DNA of 39,823 nt from positions 1-39,823 of the forward strand of contig CAYVFI010000049.1 of the NCBI GenBank assembly GCA_964450955.1, in the 5' to 3' direction. The notes beneath the pieces were generated by a model. It was not told the DNA's origin. It saw only the letters and a list, made by a program, of their open reading frames with translations, and did no database searches. Position numbers and translations under genes: made by a program. Source of the DNA: CAYNWT01 sp964450955. GTDB taxonomy: Bacteria; Planctomycetota; Planctomycetia; Planctomycetales; Planctomycetaceae. This document shows positions 24,884 to 34,112 of this stretch, one piece after another. The number at the start of each line of letters is the position of its first letter. Positions within the stretch are counted from its first letter, which is position 1.

Positions 24884-27019
24884 CTACTGGACTCCCATTT
24901 CTTTCAGCAGATGGTCGGCTCCGAACACTTTGCCGGTGATCCACAAGGCGTATCGAACATCCACACCCAGCGACCGGCTGTAGCTTTTGTTCCAGGCGAA
25001 GTCATTAATGGTCGCCTCAAACGCGCGGTCGAAGTTGACTCCGACCAGTTCGCCGCGAGCGTTGAAAATCGGGCTGCCTGAGTTGCCGCCGGTTGTGTCT
25101 GTGTCGTACAGGATTCCGACAGGGACTTCTCCAAGCTGCGGATGCACAAACCGGCCGAAGTCACGCTTCTTGTAGAGTTCCTGAACGCGGTCCGGTGTGA
25201 TGAATGGTTCTTCGCCAGTCGTTTTCTCCATCACTCCACGCAGTGTCGTGATGGGCGTTTTGTAAATCGCATCGGCCGGTGAATAGCCTTTGATGTGTCC
25301 GTAGGTCAGTCGCAGTGTTGCGTTGGCGTCGGGCACAAAGTTTGTTTTCAGGAACGCCATTTTGGCTTCGATAAGCGAACCGTACAGTTGGCCAAGTTGA
25401 CCTTCGCGTGCTTTGTCACTGGCGCGGAGTTCGAGGTACGTTGGGTATAGCTTCGCGATGAAGTTCAGAAACGGATCGTCGGTCGCTTTCAGTTCGTCGG
25501 GAGTCTTGCTGAGGCAGGACTTCACGAAGTCGGCGTCAGTGAGCTTGGTTCCCGAGTAAAGCGAGTCGATAAAGCTGTCCGCTTTGGAACCCAGTACGCC
25601 CGACAATGCGTCAACTTTTGTGGCTTCCGGAACGGCAGCGAGTCGATCAAACATCTCCGCCAGCATTTTTTTGTCCGTCGGCACATGCAAATCACGCAGC
25701 CCCAGCATAAGCCGCGAGGTGGTTTGATCGAAGTTGCGATTCATGTACGCACTCTCGCGATCAAGATCTGCCTTTTGTCGTTCGGACGCAGCGTCATAAA
25801 GAGTGAACGCGAACGACAATGTGCGACACGCCGATCGCAGGTTCTCCATATTCATCTCGTAAGGAGCCTTCGCCGTCATCTCAGCGTAGACCTTGTCCAG
25901 GTCGCTCATCAGACTGCCGTACTTATTGCGGCGGGTTTCGTCAGATTCGATGAACTGCTGCAACTTGGCTTCCGCTGCGGCGCGTTCTGCGACGAGGCCT
26001 TTTAGCTTCAAGCCCTTCAGTTTCCCGCGGGCTCGTTTTTCAACGTTCGCCAAACCTTTGGAACGCGACGAGTGCTTCAACGCGATCGCGCGGTCGGCTT
26101 TGCCGTCTTCGTCCATCGTGTTGATTTGCCATTGATACAGATCGACAACGAACGGCAGTCGCACGTTCTCTTCGTATCGAAGAAACGATGCAGTCTTGTG
26201 GCGAGCCGTCCGGCCGGGGTAACCCAGCAGGAACACGAAGTCGCCGTCGTTGACACCTTGTCGAGCAACCTGAATGAACCGCTTTGGTTTGTAAGGCACG
26301 TTGTCCTTTGAGTAGTCGGCGGTTGAACCATCCTTAGCGACATATGCTCGCATGAACGAAAAGTCGCCCGTGTGACGCGGCCATTCCCAGTTGTCGATGT
26401 CGCCGCCGAACGCTCCCACTGATGACGGCGGAGCGAATACCAATCGCACGTCTTTCACGTAGGTGTAAAGGAACAGCACGTACGTCTTGCCGGTAAACAT
26501 CTCAGCCACTTCGGCTCGTGTGCCGGGGTTGTCTTTTTCGGCTTGTTGTTCGAGTTCGTTCCGTCGCTTGCTGATGGCTTTGGTTCGAGCGCCAAAGTCC
26601 ATGTCTGCTTTGACGACGCTAAGAACGTCTGACGAAATGTCTTTGTACGATTCTGTAATTCGGATCGTGTAGCCGAGAGCCGGGATCTCTTCGCCGTAGT
26701 TCTTGGCCTGGAACCCATCCTTCAGCAGGTCGCGTTCTTTGGTGCTGGCACTCTGGATCGCTCGGTAAGCACAGTGGTGGTTCGTGATGACCAAGCCGTT
26801 CGGCGACACAAACGAACCGGTGCACCCGTTGACTTTGCAGATGCCATCGATCAGTGATACCCCGTTCGGGTTGAACAGATCGTTGGGCGCCATTTGCAGC
26901 CCTTTGGACTGCAGATTCAATCGAGCGATATCACTGATCGGGTACATGCCCTCGTCCGCGATCGCGAAGGGAGCAGTAACAAACAGAACCAACAAAGCGG
27001 ACAGATGACGAGCGTTCAT
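24884..27019 (-). CDS. S46 family dipeptidyl-peptidase (DPP11-like)
   Basis: About 711 residues from ATG at 27019, which opens a signal peptide (MNARHLSALLVLFVTAPFAIA); the frame runs back to 27079 but those codons look non-coding. Catalytic elements of the S46 family are visible: GCTGSFVS then VITNHHCAY (His at about 81-82), DNWEWPRHTGDF (Asp) and TGGNSGSP (Ser at about 647). These periplasmic or secreted enzymes remove dipeptides from peptide N-termini. Eighteen residues after the catalytic Ser is Arg in VNFDR, the position occupied by Arg in Asp/Glu-specific DPP11 and Gly in DPP7, so acidic P1 preference is inferred. The length matches the family (about 700-720). It leads a two-gene unit with the MYG1-like gene. 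Confidence 0.93.
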   Translation of the reverse strand: MNARHLSALLVLFVTAPFAIADEGMYPISDIARLNLQSKGLQMAPNDLFNPNGVSLIDGICKVNGCTGSFVSPNGLVITNHHCAYRAIQSASTKERDLLKDGFQAKNYGEEIPALGYTIRITESYKDISSDVLSVVKADMDFGARTKAISKRRNELEQQAEKDNPGTRAEVAEMFTGKTYVLFLYTYVKDVRLVFAPPSSVGAFGGDIDNWEWPRHTGDFSFMRAYVAKDGSTADYSKDNVPYKPKRFIQVARQGVNDGDFVFLLGYPGRTARHKTASFLRYEENVRLPFVVDLYQWQINTMDEDGKADRAIALKHSSRSKGLANVEKRARGKLKGLKLKGLVAERAAAEAKLQQFIESDETRRNKYGSLMSDLDKVYAEMTAKAPYEMNMENLRSACRTLSFAFTLYDAASERQKADLDRESAYMNRNFDQTTSRLMLGLRDLHVPTDKKMLAEMFDRLAAVPEATKVDALSGVLGSKADSFIDSLYSGTKLTDADFVKSCLSKTPDELKATDDPFLNFIAKLYPTYLELRASDKAREGQLGQLYGSLIEAKMAFLKTNFVPDANATLRLTYGHIKGYSPADAIYKTPITTLRGVMEKTTGEEPFITPDRVQELYKKRDFGRFVHPQLGEVPVGILYDTDTTGGNSGSPIFNARGELVGVNFDRAFEATINDFAWNKSYSRSLGVDVRYALWITGKVFGADHLLKEMGVQ

Positions 27020-27171
27020 GCGGATGACTCGCAGAGGTGAGAACAAACAGATCTCCGCACGATACGACTCTGCAATCAAGCCTGCAAACGACTGTCAGTC
27101 CGGATTCTTCATGAGCCGTTTTGGCGCTAGCCACGGTTCTGAACCACGTCTCCAACAACCAACCGCGCATG

Positions 27172-27200
27172 AAAAAGGCTCGGACATCTCTGACCGAGCC
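27172..27200 (-). terminator. Intrinsic terminator of rpmB
   Basis: A perfect 7-bp stem (27177-27183 GGCTCGG with 27194-27200 CCGAGCC, 10-nt loop) is followed on the minus strand by five T (complement of 27172-27176). It lies 26 bases beyond the rpmB stop codon. Confidence 0.88.
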
Positions 27201-27226
27201 TCCTCGAGTTTTCGCAGGCAATCCGC

Positions 27227-27544
27227 CTATTTCTTATTCGATGGTTTCCCATCAGTTGGCAGCGTGAACGGTTCACGTACCACTGGCTTTTGGATCACAC
27301 CTGATCGGATCAGCTTGACAGGAACGCGGCGGCGGACGACGACGCCGTCTTCCATCACGCGGACCAGCTGTAGGTTCTTTTTGAACTTACGCTTTGTGAT
27401 ACCAGTTGTTTTACGACCGTTACCACCAAGGTACTTAGGCTTACCGCGCTGACACACTTTGTTGCCGCGTCCGGGCTTGCCGTCGCCGTAGAGTTCGATC
27501 TGTTTCGCACGCTTGATGCGTTTGTTTTTCTTCAGAGTGCTCAT
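27227..27544 (-). CDS. rpmB: 50S ribosomal protein L28
   Basis: A 105-residue basic protein with the L28 core: VCQRGKPKYLGGN, then TKRKFKKNLQLVRV and a C-terminal VPVKLIRSGVI. L28 is part of the large ribosomal subunit. It is longer than the usual 62-78 residues, with about 28 extra N-terminal residues (lysine-rich then KPGRGN) and a C-terminal tail (KPVVREPFTLPTDGKPSNKK). AAAAGG precedes the ATG by about 6 bases, supporting this start. It is read alone and ends at a clear terminator. The 267 bases upstream (27545-27811) hold a 79-codon frame with no family resemblance, and should contain its promoter. Confidence 0.9.
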   Translation of the reverse strand: MSTLKKNKRIKRAKQIELYGDGKPGRGNKVCQRGKPKYLGGNGRKTTGITKRKFKKNLQLVRVMEDGVVVRRRVPVKLIRSGVIQKPVVREPFTLPTDGKPSNKK

Positions 27545-27811
27545 TTTATGCCTTTTCGAGGCTCTTCAGCCGATTTCGAATCGAAGAGCGTACCCGATGC
27601 CGTTCGCGAATGCAATCTTTCATCGGATCTAGCCGGTTCCCGGCAATAGTCGTTCTTTTCTGGTGTGCGAAGGTGCATGAATAGCAAGTCCAGGGACGAA
27701 CAATCCGGCGGATCAGGCGGTTCAGGACGCTTTTTAGCCAGACCGCCACCAGCATGTTCCGTACTTGTGGGCCTTCGAGCCCCAAGCCCGCGTAGCTCGG
27801 CCGCGGCTCCC

Positions 27812-28699
27812 CTACCCCAGCTTCTGCAGGTGCTTCATGCTGGTGCTGATACTCTTCAATGGAGCCGGTGACTGGTCCTGCTCAACATGACACTGCTGGG
27901 CTCCAATCTCTGCCGCGATCTTCATGACCTTGGCCATGTCGATAGTGCCCGCCCCAAGTTCCTTGAACGCTTCGTGTGGAACCTTGCCCTCGTCGTGCTG
28001 AGTCTTCGCGCCCTTTATCAGGTCCTTCAGGTGAACCTGTGAGACGCGGCCCTTCAGCTGACGCAATGTCTTGTAAGGATCCAAACCGCCAATCTTCACC
28101 CAGAACACATCGACTTCAAACTTCACCAGCTTCTTGTCGAACTCCTTCACGAAGACATCCCAGCCCGTCTTCGGGCCGTTCAACTTGGCGAACTCGAACG
28201 AGTGGTTGTGGTAGCATAACTGGATACCGGCCTTCGCACATTTTTCACCAGCCTTGTTGGCCTGGTCTGCGTGCCGCTTAAAGTGGTCCACCGTTTCGCG
28301 CTCGCCCTTGCCGATGTACCCGAAGACCAGGTGCTTCAGCCCAAACGCCTTGGCCTGATCCAGAATTTTGTCGAACTTAGGAGCGTTTTTGTCGTCCGGT
28401 TTGCCCAACGATGTCCAGTCGATGAACGCTGACGTGACCTGCATGCCGACGTCTTTTGCAGTCTTCACAATCTTCTCAGAACCCAATGTGCTCATGAGTT
28501 CAACTTGCTTGTAACCAGCATCGGCAACTGCCTTCAGCGTACCCGCTTCGTCGTCCTTCATTTGGTTGCGGACGGTCCATAGTTGCAGACCAATGTTCTT
28601 CATGTACTTCGTATCCTGCGGCATGGCGTACAGGGGTCGAGCCAGCATGGCTGTCAGTGCGGTGGCTCCGGAGGTCTGAAGGAAGGTGCGGCGATCCAT
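27812..28699 (-). CDS. Sugar phosphate isomerase/epimerase-type TIM barrel, Tat-exported
   Basis: About 295 residues starting MDRRTFLQTSGATALTAML, a twin-arginine signal with RRTFLQ, so the folded protein is probably exported with its metal. The barrel follows the xylose-isomerase-like (AP endonuclease 2) family: IGLQLWTVRNQM, YKQVELMS (metal Glu), CYHNHSFEF (His), FEVDVFWVK (Asp) and a C-terminal HVEQDQSP (Glu). It would isomerise or epimerise a sugar; the substrate is unknown. Start choice: TTG at 28714 overlaps the preceding stop but puts five residues before the Tat signal, so ATG at 28699 is preferred. It is the last gene after the membrane glycosyltransferase gene. Such exported isomerases are numerous in planctomycetes. 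Confidence 0.9.
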   Translation of the reverse strand: MDRRTFLQTSGATALTAMLARPLYAMPQDTKYMKNIGLQLWTVRNQMKDDEAGTLKAVADAGYKQVELMSTLGSEKIVKTAKDVGMQVTSAFIDWTSLGKPDDKNAPKFDKILDQAKAFGLKHLVFGYIGKGERETVDHFKRHADQANKAGEKCAKAGIQLCYHNHSFEFAKLNGPKTGWDVFVKEFDKKLVKFEVDVFWVKIGGLDPYKTLRQLKGRVSQVHLKDLIKGAKTQHDEGKVPHEAFKELGAGTIDMAKVMKIAAEIGAQQCHVEQDQSPAPLKSISTSMKHLQKLG

Positions 28700-28710
28700 G
28701 TTTATTTCAA

Positions 28711-30339
28711 TCAAAGTGAGGACGAGCGAATCGGTTCAGTCAGTTCGTAGAGTATCAGGTCCTGGTTCTCAAAAACGCAATGGAACGTGGGCGGAACTTT
28801 CCCCTGATTCAGTTCTTTGAAGAACAAAGAAGTATGTCGATCGATAACCCGCGCGCCTTTGGCCAGTAGGACGTACCGGACGCCGTACTTCGAAATAATC
28901 TCAGCATCAACGCGTTGCTGAGTCCACGGGACGCCCGCCGTATTGTACCGATCTGTGGCCAGCCCAATCACCGGACGCTTTATGATGCCGTAAACAAGCT
29001 GCGGCTGATTGGCCAGCAGCGGTCTTGAGTTACTGATTTTTGAATGCAGGAAAGCCTCAACGGTTTCCCCGTCTGAAATTTCCGCCTGCAGCATCTTGTG
29101 AATGATTGGAGAAGCCGGGGCTTCGTCATCCAACACGTGATACGCATTGTACTGGCCCAACGCAAAGCCACAGGTCAATACACCACAGGTCAGCTTCACA
29201 AAGAAGGCCGACTTTCGCGGCTGCTTTACCTGAGCAACCAAAGCTGCAAACAGTGCCATGGTGAACGGCAACACGGGCATGATCATACGCTGGCTAATAC
29301 CAGAACCCTTGCTGTATTCCAGATAAGTGACGGCCGCCAGGTAGACCACTGGGAACACAATCGTCAGTAGTCGAACCGGGTTACTTAAGAAGTCCAGTGT
29401 TTGCCGGCGTCGTGCTTTGTCCGCAAAGAACCGACTCACCAGCAACGTGCCGACGGTTATTGTCACCGCCGCGACATACTCAGCCACAGACCCCGATAGC
29501 AGAAACGATCGTGATATCCCAAACAGCTCGGTTCCACTCGCAACAAGTCGCACAATGACTGTTTGCAAAGACTCTCCAAGTTCGTACGTGTTGCCACCTT
29601 CTACTGATCCGACCAGTTCTGCATTGCGGCTAAGCAGCAGCCACGCGGTGATGGTGGGCGGAACGCCAAACAGAACCGCTTCGGGGATCAACCGTTTGTC
29701 TCGACTGCAAACCAGCAGTATCGCGTAGTTCACTGCGGCGGCGGCAACAAGAAACAGGCCCGCATACCGAACGCCAATCGCGGCCGAAGCACACAAACCT
29801 GCCAACAACGCAAAAGACAGACGCCTCACAGCCAGCAGTCGCACGCTAATCAGAATCAGCAACATGAAAGGGGGCTCGCTGAGGCCCCACCAGGTGGTAT
29901 GCCAAAGTACCGCCGTGGCCAGCCAGCAAGCCACTGCGACCACACCACCAGGAGGTCTGCTTCCCAGGCAAATGCAAAGTTCATAAAGAACCAACGCAGA
30001 CAACAGGAAGCTAACCAGGTTTAAGGCGAACGCTACGTGATGCAATTCCCAGCCGGAAACAGCGGACACCGCCGCCATCGTCGCCGGGAAAAACGGAGGG
30101 AACACGGTCTGCGGCGCGGGTACGGTTCCGGCGGCGAATTGTTCTCCGTAAAAAATACAGCTTGTGCTGACACCGTTGCCGTCGCGAATATTTCTGGCCG
30201 TCGATTCATACTGGCAGGCATCGTTCAGCAAATGGTACCGCTCAAACGTCGCCACCATTGTCGTTCCCACAATCGCCATCAACACCAGGACCGCGCAGCG
30301 GCCGCGCCGGGTTGAATGGGAAGTGCGAGAGTCGGACAC
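28711..30339 (-). CDS. GT-C-type integral membrane glycosyltransferase-like protein
   Basis: A 542-residue protein with about ten membrane spans in the first 390 residues and a soluble C-terminal domain. After the first span, NDACQYESTARNIRDGNG places an acidic residue and a YxxxAxN pattern in the first extracytoplasmic loop, as in ArnT/PMT-type (GT39/GT83, PMT_2) enzymes, which take a sugar from a polyprenyl-phosphate donor. The C-terminal part (DAEIISKYGVRYVLLAKG) is also common in this group. The start is GTG (SDSRTSHS). It lies 54 bases after pyruvate carboxylase and ends 11 bases before the isomerase start. Acceptor and donor unknown; it could be a sugar-transfer enzyme for envelope glycans. 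Confidence 0.78.
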   Translation of the reverse strand: MSDSRTSHSTRRGRCAVLVLMAIVGTTMVATFERYHLLNDACQYESTARNIRDGNGVSTSCIFYGEQFAAGTVPAPQTVFPPFFPATMAAVSAVSGWELHHVAFALNLVSFLLSALVLYELCICLGSRPPGGVVAVACWLATAVLWHTTWWGLSEPPFMLLILISVRLLAVRRLSFALLAGLCASAAIGVRYAGLFLVAAAAVNYAILLVCSRDKRLIPEAVLFGVPPTITAWLLLSRNAELVGSVEGGNTYELGESLQTVIVRLVASGTELFGISRSFLLSGSVAEYVAAVTITVGTLLVSRFFADKARRRQTLDFLSNPVRLLTIVFPVVYLAAVTYLEYSKGSGISQRMIMPVLPFTMALFAALVAQVKQPRKSAFFVKLTCGVLTCGFALGQYNAYHVLDDEAPASPIIHKMLQAEISDGETVEAFLHSKISNSRPLLANQPQLVYGIIKRPVIGLATDRYNTAGVPWTQQRVDAEIISKYGVRYVLLAKGARVIDRHTSLFFKELNQGKVPPTFHCVFENQDLILYELTEPIRSSSL

Positions 30340-30393
30340 AAGGTGCTCTTTGGACGGGCAGAAATTTCAGGCTGGCCCCGGGATAAGAACCGC

Positions 30394-33300
30394 CTAGTCA
30401 GTCACAACGACAAGTAAGTCACCGGTTTCGACCTGGCTTCCAGCCTTAACCAGAACGTCTTCAATCTTGCCGTCCCTTTCCGCGTTGATGGTTGTTTCCA
30501 TCTTCATCGCTTCCAGCGTCAGCAACTTCTGGCCCTTCTTGACGGGATCACCCGCCTGAACAGCAACGGTGACCACCATGCCGGGCATCGAAGAACCGAT
30601 ATGGTTCGGATTAGAAGGGTCTGCCTTAGCAGATTCAACAATTTCTCCCTCAAGAGACTGGTCAATCACGGTCACTTCCCGCGGTTGGCCGTTCAATTCA
30701 AAAAAGACTGTTCTTTTTCCGTCAGGATAGGCATTTCCTGTTGCAAGATACTTCACAATCAGCGTTTTGCCCGGTTCGATATCGACCGCGATTTCTTCCT
30801 CCTGAAGCAGCCCATAGAAAAAGCAGGGCGTCGGCAGAACACTGGTGTCAGAATACTGCTTGCAGTGTTCTTCAAACTGCTTGTAAACCCGTGGATAAAG
30901 CAGGTAGGTCACGATCTCTCGGTGAGTCGGCTTGCGACCGAGGAACTCTTCAACCTCCTTCGCTGCTGCTTCAAAGTCAGCCGGAGGTAGCGTCTCGCCC
31001 GGACGCCCTTTGAATTCCTCCTTACCCAACAGAACGCGCTCTTTCACCTTCGCAGGGAACCCGCCCGGCGGCTGTCCCATGCCGCCGCCGATTAAGTCCA
31101 GTACGGAAGCCGGGAACGCCACGTCGCGACTTTCATCCAGAATGTCTTCGTTGGTCAGTTCGTTGGCGACCATAAATAACGCCATGTCGCCAACAGCCTT
31201 CGATGTCGGTGTCACTTTGACAATGTCGCCAAACAATTGGTTCACGCCTGCGTAAACCTGACAAACTTCCGCCCACCGATCGGCCAACCCCAACGCGCGG
31301 GCTTGTTGGAACAGGTTGGTGTATTGGCCCCCCGGCATCTCATGGTGATACAGGTCGGCTGTCGCTGGCAGAACCTGACTTTCAAACGGAGTGTAGAACT
31401 CACGCGCGGCTCGCCAGTAGTCGGCGACAGCATCCATGTTCTCGCTGGGCAAGCCCGTGTCGCGATCAGAGAACCGCAGCATCTCAACAATGTTATTGAG
31501 ATTCGGCTGACTGGTTCCGCCGGAAAGCGGTGCCATCGCGGCGTCAGCGACATCCAAATTGGCTTCCGACGCTTTCAAAATCGCGGCTGCCTGAACACCA
31601 GCGGTGTCGTGCGTGTGGAAGTGAATCGGAATCCCCACTTCTTCTTTCAACGCCTTCACCAACGTGTGCGCGGCGGCCGGCTTGCAGAGGCCGGCCATGT
31701 CTTTGATGGCCAGAATGTGCGCGCCCATGTTCTCAAGTTCTTTGGCCAGGCCAACGTAATACTTGAGGTCGTACTTCGTGCGGTTCGGGTTTGAAATATC
31801 GCCGCTGTAGCAAATAGACGCTTCACAAATCGCGCCGCTTTCGACGACCGCGTCCATCGCAACCTTCATGTTGGGCGTCCAGTTCAACGCGTCGAACACA
31901 CGAAACACATCAATGCCACCGGCAGCCGCTTCTTTCACAAATTCTCGAACAACGTTATCCGGGTAGTTGGTGTAGCCGACCGCGTTGGATGCTCGCAGCA
32001 GCATCTGGAACAGGATGTTCGGAATGCGTTCGCGCAGTTGTTCCAGTCGCTGCCAGGGGCTTTCTTTGAGAAACCGCATTGTCACATCGAATGTCGCTCC
32101 ACCCCACATTTCGATGGAAAACATCCCCGAACACATCCGCGCGTAAGCGTCGGCGATGTTAAGCAGGTCCGCCGTGCGAACGCGCGTGGCCAACAACGAC
32201 TGGTGAGCGTCGCGGAACGTGGTGTCGGTCAGCATGAGCTGCTTTTGATCCAGCAACCACTTTGAAAAACCTTCCGCACCAAGTTCCTGGAACTTCTGCC
32301 GTGTTCCGTCCGGGATTGGCGAGTTCGAATCGAACGCGGGAATCGGCGCTGGTTCACGACGTTCGGCAACCGGGCGTCCCTTAGTGAATTCGTTACCGTT
32401 GACGACCATTTCGCCAAGATACGTCAGCAGTTTCGTCGCCCGGTCTTTGCGGTCTTTAAACTTAAATAGTTCCGGCGTGCTATCGATGAACCGCGTTGTG
32501 CAATCGTTGCTCACAAATGTTGGATGAGCCATCAGTTTGATGAGAAACGGAATGTTCGTGTTCACTCCACGAATTCGAAACTCGCGCAGACTGCGTTCCA
32601 TGCGAGCCACCGCGCTGTCCCAGCGGCGACCTCGCGCGGTGACTTTCACCAGCATCGAATCATAAAACGGATTCACAACCGCGCCCGAAAACGCGCTGCC
32701 GGCGTCCAGGCGAATGCCCATGCCGCTGGCCGATCGGTAGTGGCTGATGCGACCATAGTCCGGCATGAAATCGTTGGCCGGATTCTCCGTCGTCACGCGG
32801 CACTGCAGCGCGTAGCCGGACAGCGAGACGTCTTCCTGTTTGCCGCAACTGATTTGCGGGTCACTTAGCTTGAGTCCCTGCGACACCAGAATCTGTGACT
32901 TCACAATGTCGATGCCCGTCACTTCTTCCGTGACGGTGTGTTCCACCTGGATACGCGGATTCACTTCGATGAAGTAAAACTCACCCGTGTCCGCATCAAC
33001 AAGAAACTCAACGGTTCCCGCTGCCTGGTAACTGACCTCGCGGCCAATCCGCAAAGCCGCCTCCAGAATGCCATCGCGCACCTTCACGTCCAGATCCGGA
33101 GCCGGAGCGATTTCGACGACCTTTTGATGACGTCGCTGCACACTGCAGTCACGTTCGTACAAGTGAACCAGATTGCCGTGATGGTCGCCCAGCAACTGCA
33201 CTTCAATGTGCTTCGCGCGACCGATGAATTTTTCGATGAAGATGTCCGGGCTGCCAAACGCCGACATGGACTCACGTTGAGCCGACTCGAACTGAGCGTC

Positions 33301-33840
33301 AAACTGCGATTCGTCTTCCACAACTCGCATCCCGCGACCGCCACCGCCGTGAGCCGCCTTCAGCATGATTGGGTAGCCAACCTCGGCGGCCTGCCGACGG
33401 CCTTCTTCGGTCGAAGGGATCGCCTTTTTGGTTCCACCAAGAATCGGAACCGATGCCTTCTCTGCCAACGCTCGAGCGGATGTCTTATCGCCCAGGCTTT
33501 CCAGAACTTCCGTCTGCGGACCAACAAAAATAATCCCCGCTTCACGAACCGCTCTCGCGAAGTCCGGACGTTCAGACAGGAACCCATAACCCGGGTGAAT
33601 CGCATCGACGCCGGTTCTTCTCGCGATCGCGATAATGCCATCGATGTCGAGGTATGACTTAATCGGTTCGCCAGGCTTCCCAATCTTGTACGCTTCGTCC
33701 GCCTTAAACCGGTGCAGTGCATAACGGTCTTCGTGGGCGTACAGGGCGACCGTCCGAATGCCAAGTTCCGTGGCACTACGGAAAACACGGATTGCGATCT
33801 CGCTGCGATTGGCAACAAGCAGTTTGGTAATCTGAGTCAT
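30394..33840 (-). CDS. pyc: Pyruvate carboxylase
   Basis: About 1148 residues in one chain, the normal size for alpha4 pyruvate carboxylase. In order: biotin carboxylase (LLVANRSEIAIRVFR at the N-terminus, AAHGGGGRGMRVV as the ATP loop, EVNPRIQVEHTVTE), carboxyltransferase (LTDTTFRDAHQSLLATRVRT, ALNWTPNM), the allosteric/PYC_OADA region, and the biotin carrier with the target lysine in EAMKMET (K1113). It carboxylates pyruvate to oxaloacetate with ATP and bicarbonate, replenishing the TCA cycle. The frame is open to 34047, but the family starts at MTQITKLLVANRSE and GGA lies upstream of ATG 33840. The glycosyltransferase gene follows 54 bases later. Bases 33841-34112 hold its leader; no clear promoter or gene was found there. 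Confidence 0.97.
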   Translation of the reverse strand: MTQITKLLVANRSEIAIRVFRSATELGIRTVALYAHEDRYALHRFKADEAYKIGKPGEPIKSYLDIDGIIAIARRTGVDAIHPGYGFLSERPDFARAVREAGIIFVGPQTEVLESLGDKTSARALAEKASVPILGGTKKAIPSTEEGRRQAAEVGYPIMLKAAHGGGGRGMRVVEDESQFDAQFESAQRESMSAFGSPDIFIEKFIGRAKHIEVQLLGDHHGNLVHLYERDCSVQRRHQKVVEIAPAPDLDVKVRDGILEAALRIGREVSYQAAGTVEFLVDADTGEFYFIEVNPRIQVEHTVTEEVTGIDIVKSQILVSQGLKLSDPQISCGKQEDVSLSGYALQCRVTTENPANDFMPDYGRISHYRSASGMGIRLDAGSAFSGAVVNPFYDSMLVKVTARGRRWDSAVARMERSLREFRIRGVNTNIPFLIKLMAHPTFVSNDCTTRFIDSTPELFKFKDRKDRATKLLTYLGEMVVNGNEFTKGRPVAERREPAPIPAFDSNSPIPDGTRQKFQELGAEGFSKWLLDQKQLMLTDTTFRDAHQSLLATRVRTADLLNIADAYARMCSGMFSIEMWGGATFDVTMRFLKESPWQRLEQLRERIPNILFQMLLRASNAVGYTNYPDNVVREFVKEAAAGGIDVFRVFDALNWTPNMKVAMDAVVESGAICEASICYSGDISNPNRTKYDLKYYVGLAKELENMGAHILAIKDMAGLCKPAAAHTLVKALKEEVGIPIHFHTHDTAGVQAAAILKASEANLDVADAAMAPLSGGTSQPNLNNIVEMLRFSDRDTGLPSENMDAVADYWRAAREFYTPFESQVLPATADLYHHEMPGGQYTNLFQQARALGLADRWAEVCQVYAGVNQLFGDIVKVTPTSKAVGDMALFMVANELTNEDILDESRDVAFPASVLDLIGGGMGQPPGGFPAKVKERVLLGKEEFKGRPGETLPPADFEAAAKEVEEFLGRKPTHREIVTYLLYPRVYKQFEEHCKQYSDTSVLPTPCFFYGLLQEEEIAVDIEPGKTLIVKYLATGNAYPDGKRTVFFELNGQPREVTVIDQSLEGEIVESAKADPSNPNHIGSSMPGMVVTVAVQAGDPVKKGQKLLTLEAMKMETTINAERDGKIEDVLVKAGSQVETGDLLVVVTD

Positions 33841-34112
33841 CTTCGATCCGTCTGTTGACGTGAAATCCTGCAGCGTGTCGGCCAGGCAACGGCCGGGGCG
33901 TTCAGGAACTGCTGGCTGCGATTGAATTTGGCCCGAGCGGAGGCCATTCAGAAGCTGTACGATATCGGACACGCATTCAAACTTCCAAACGGGTCGGAAA
34001 ATGATTGCGTTCAGGCCATTCAAACAGTCTCTGGGCCTTGTGGACAAAGAACCGACTTAAACTGCGCGTCGACGGTCCACCCAGCTACGAGACCCACGTG
34101 ACAACCGCCAAC

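Noticed and set aside
27546..27785. 79-codon open frame ending just before rpmB
   Set aside because: Composition is irregular and Arg-rich with no recognisable domain; the ribosome site of rpmB lies inside its last codons. More likely the rpmB leader.
33841..34047. N-terminal extension of pyruvate carboxylase
   Set aside because: The family begins at MTQITKLLVANRSE; the extra residues have no domain and the later ATG has a ribosome site.
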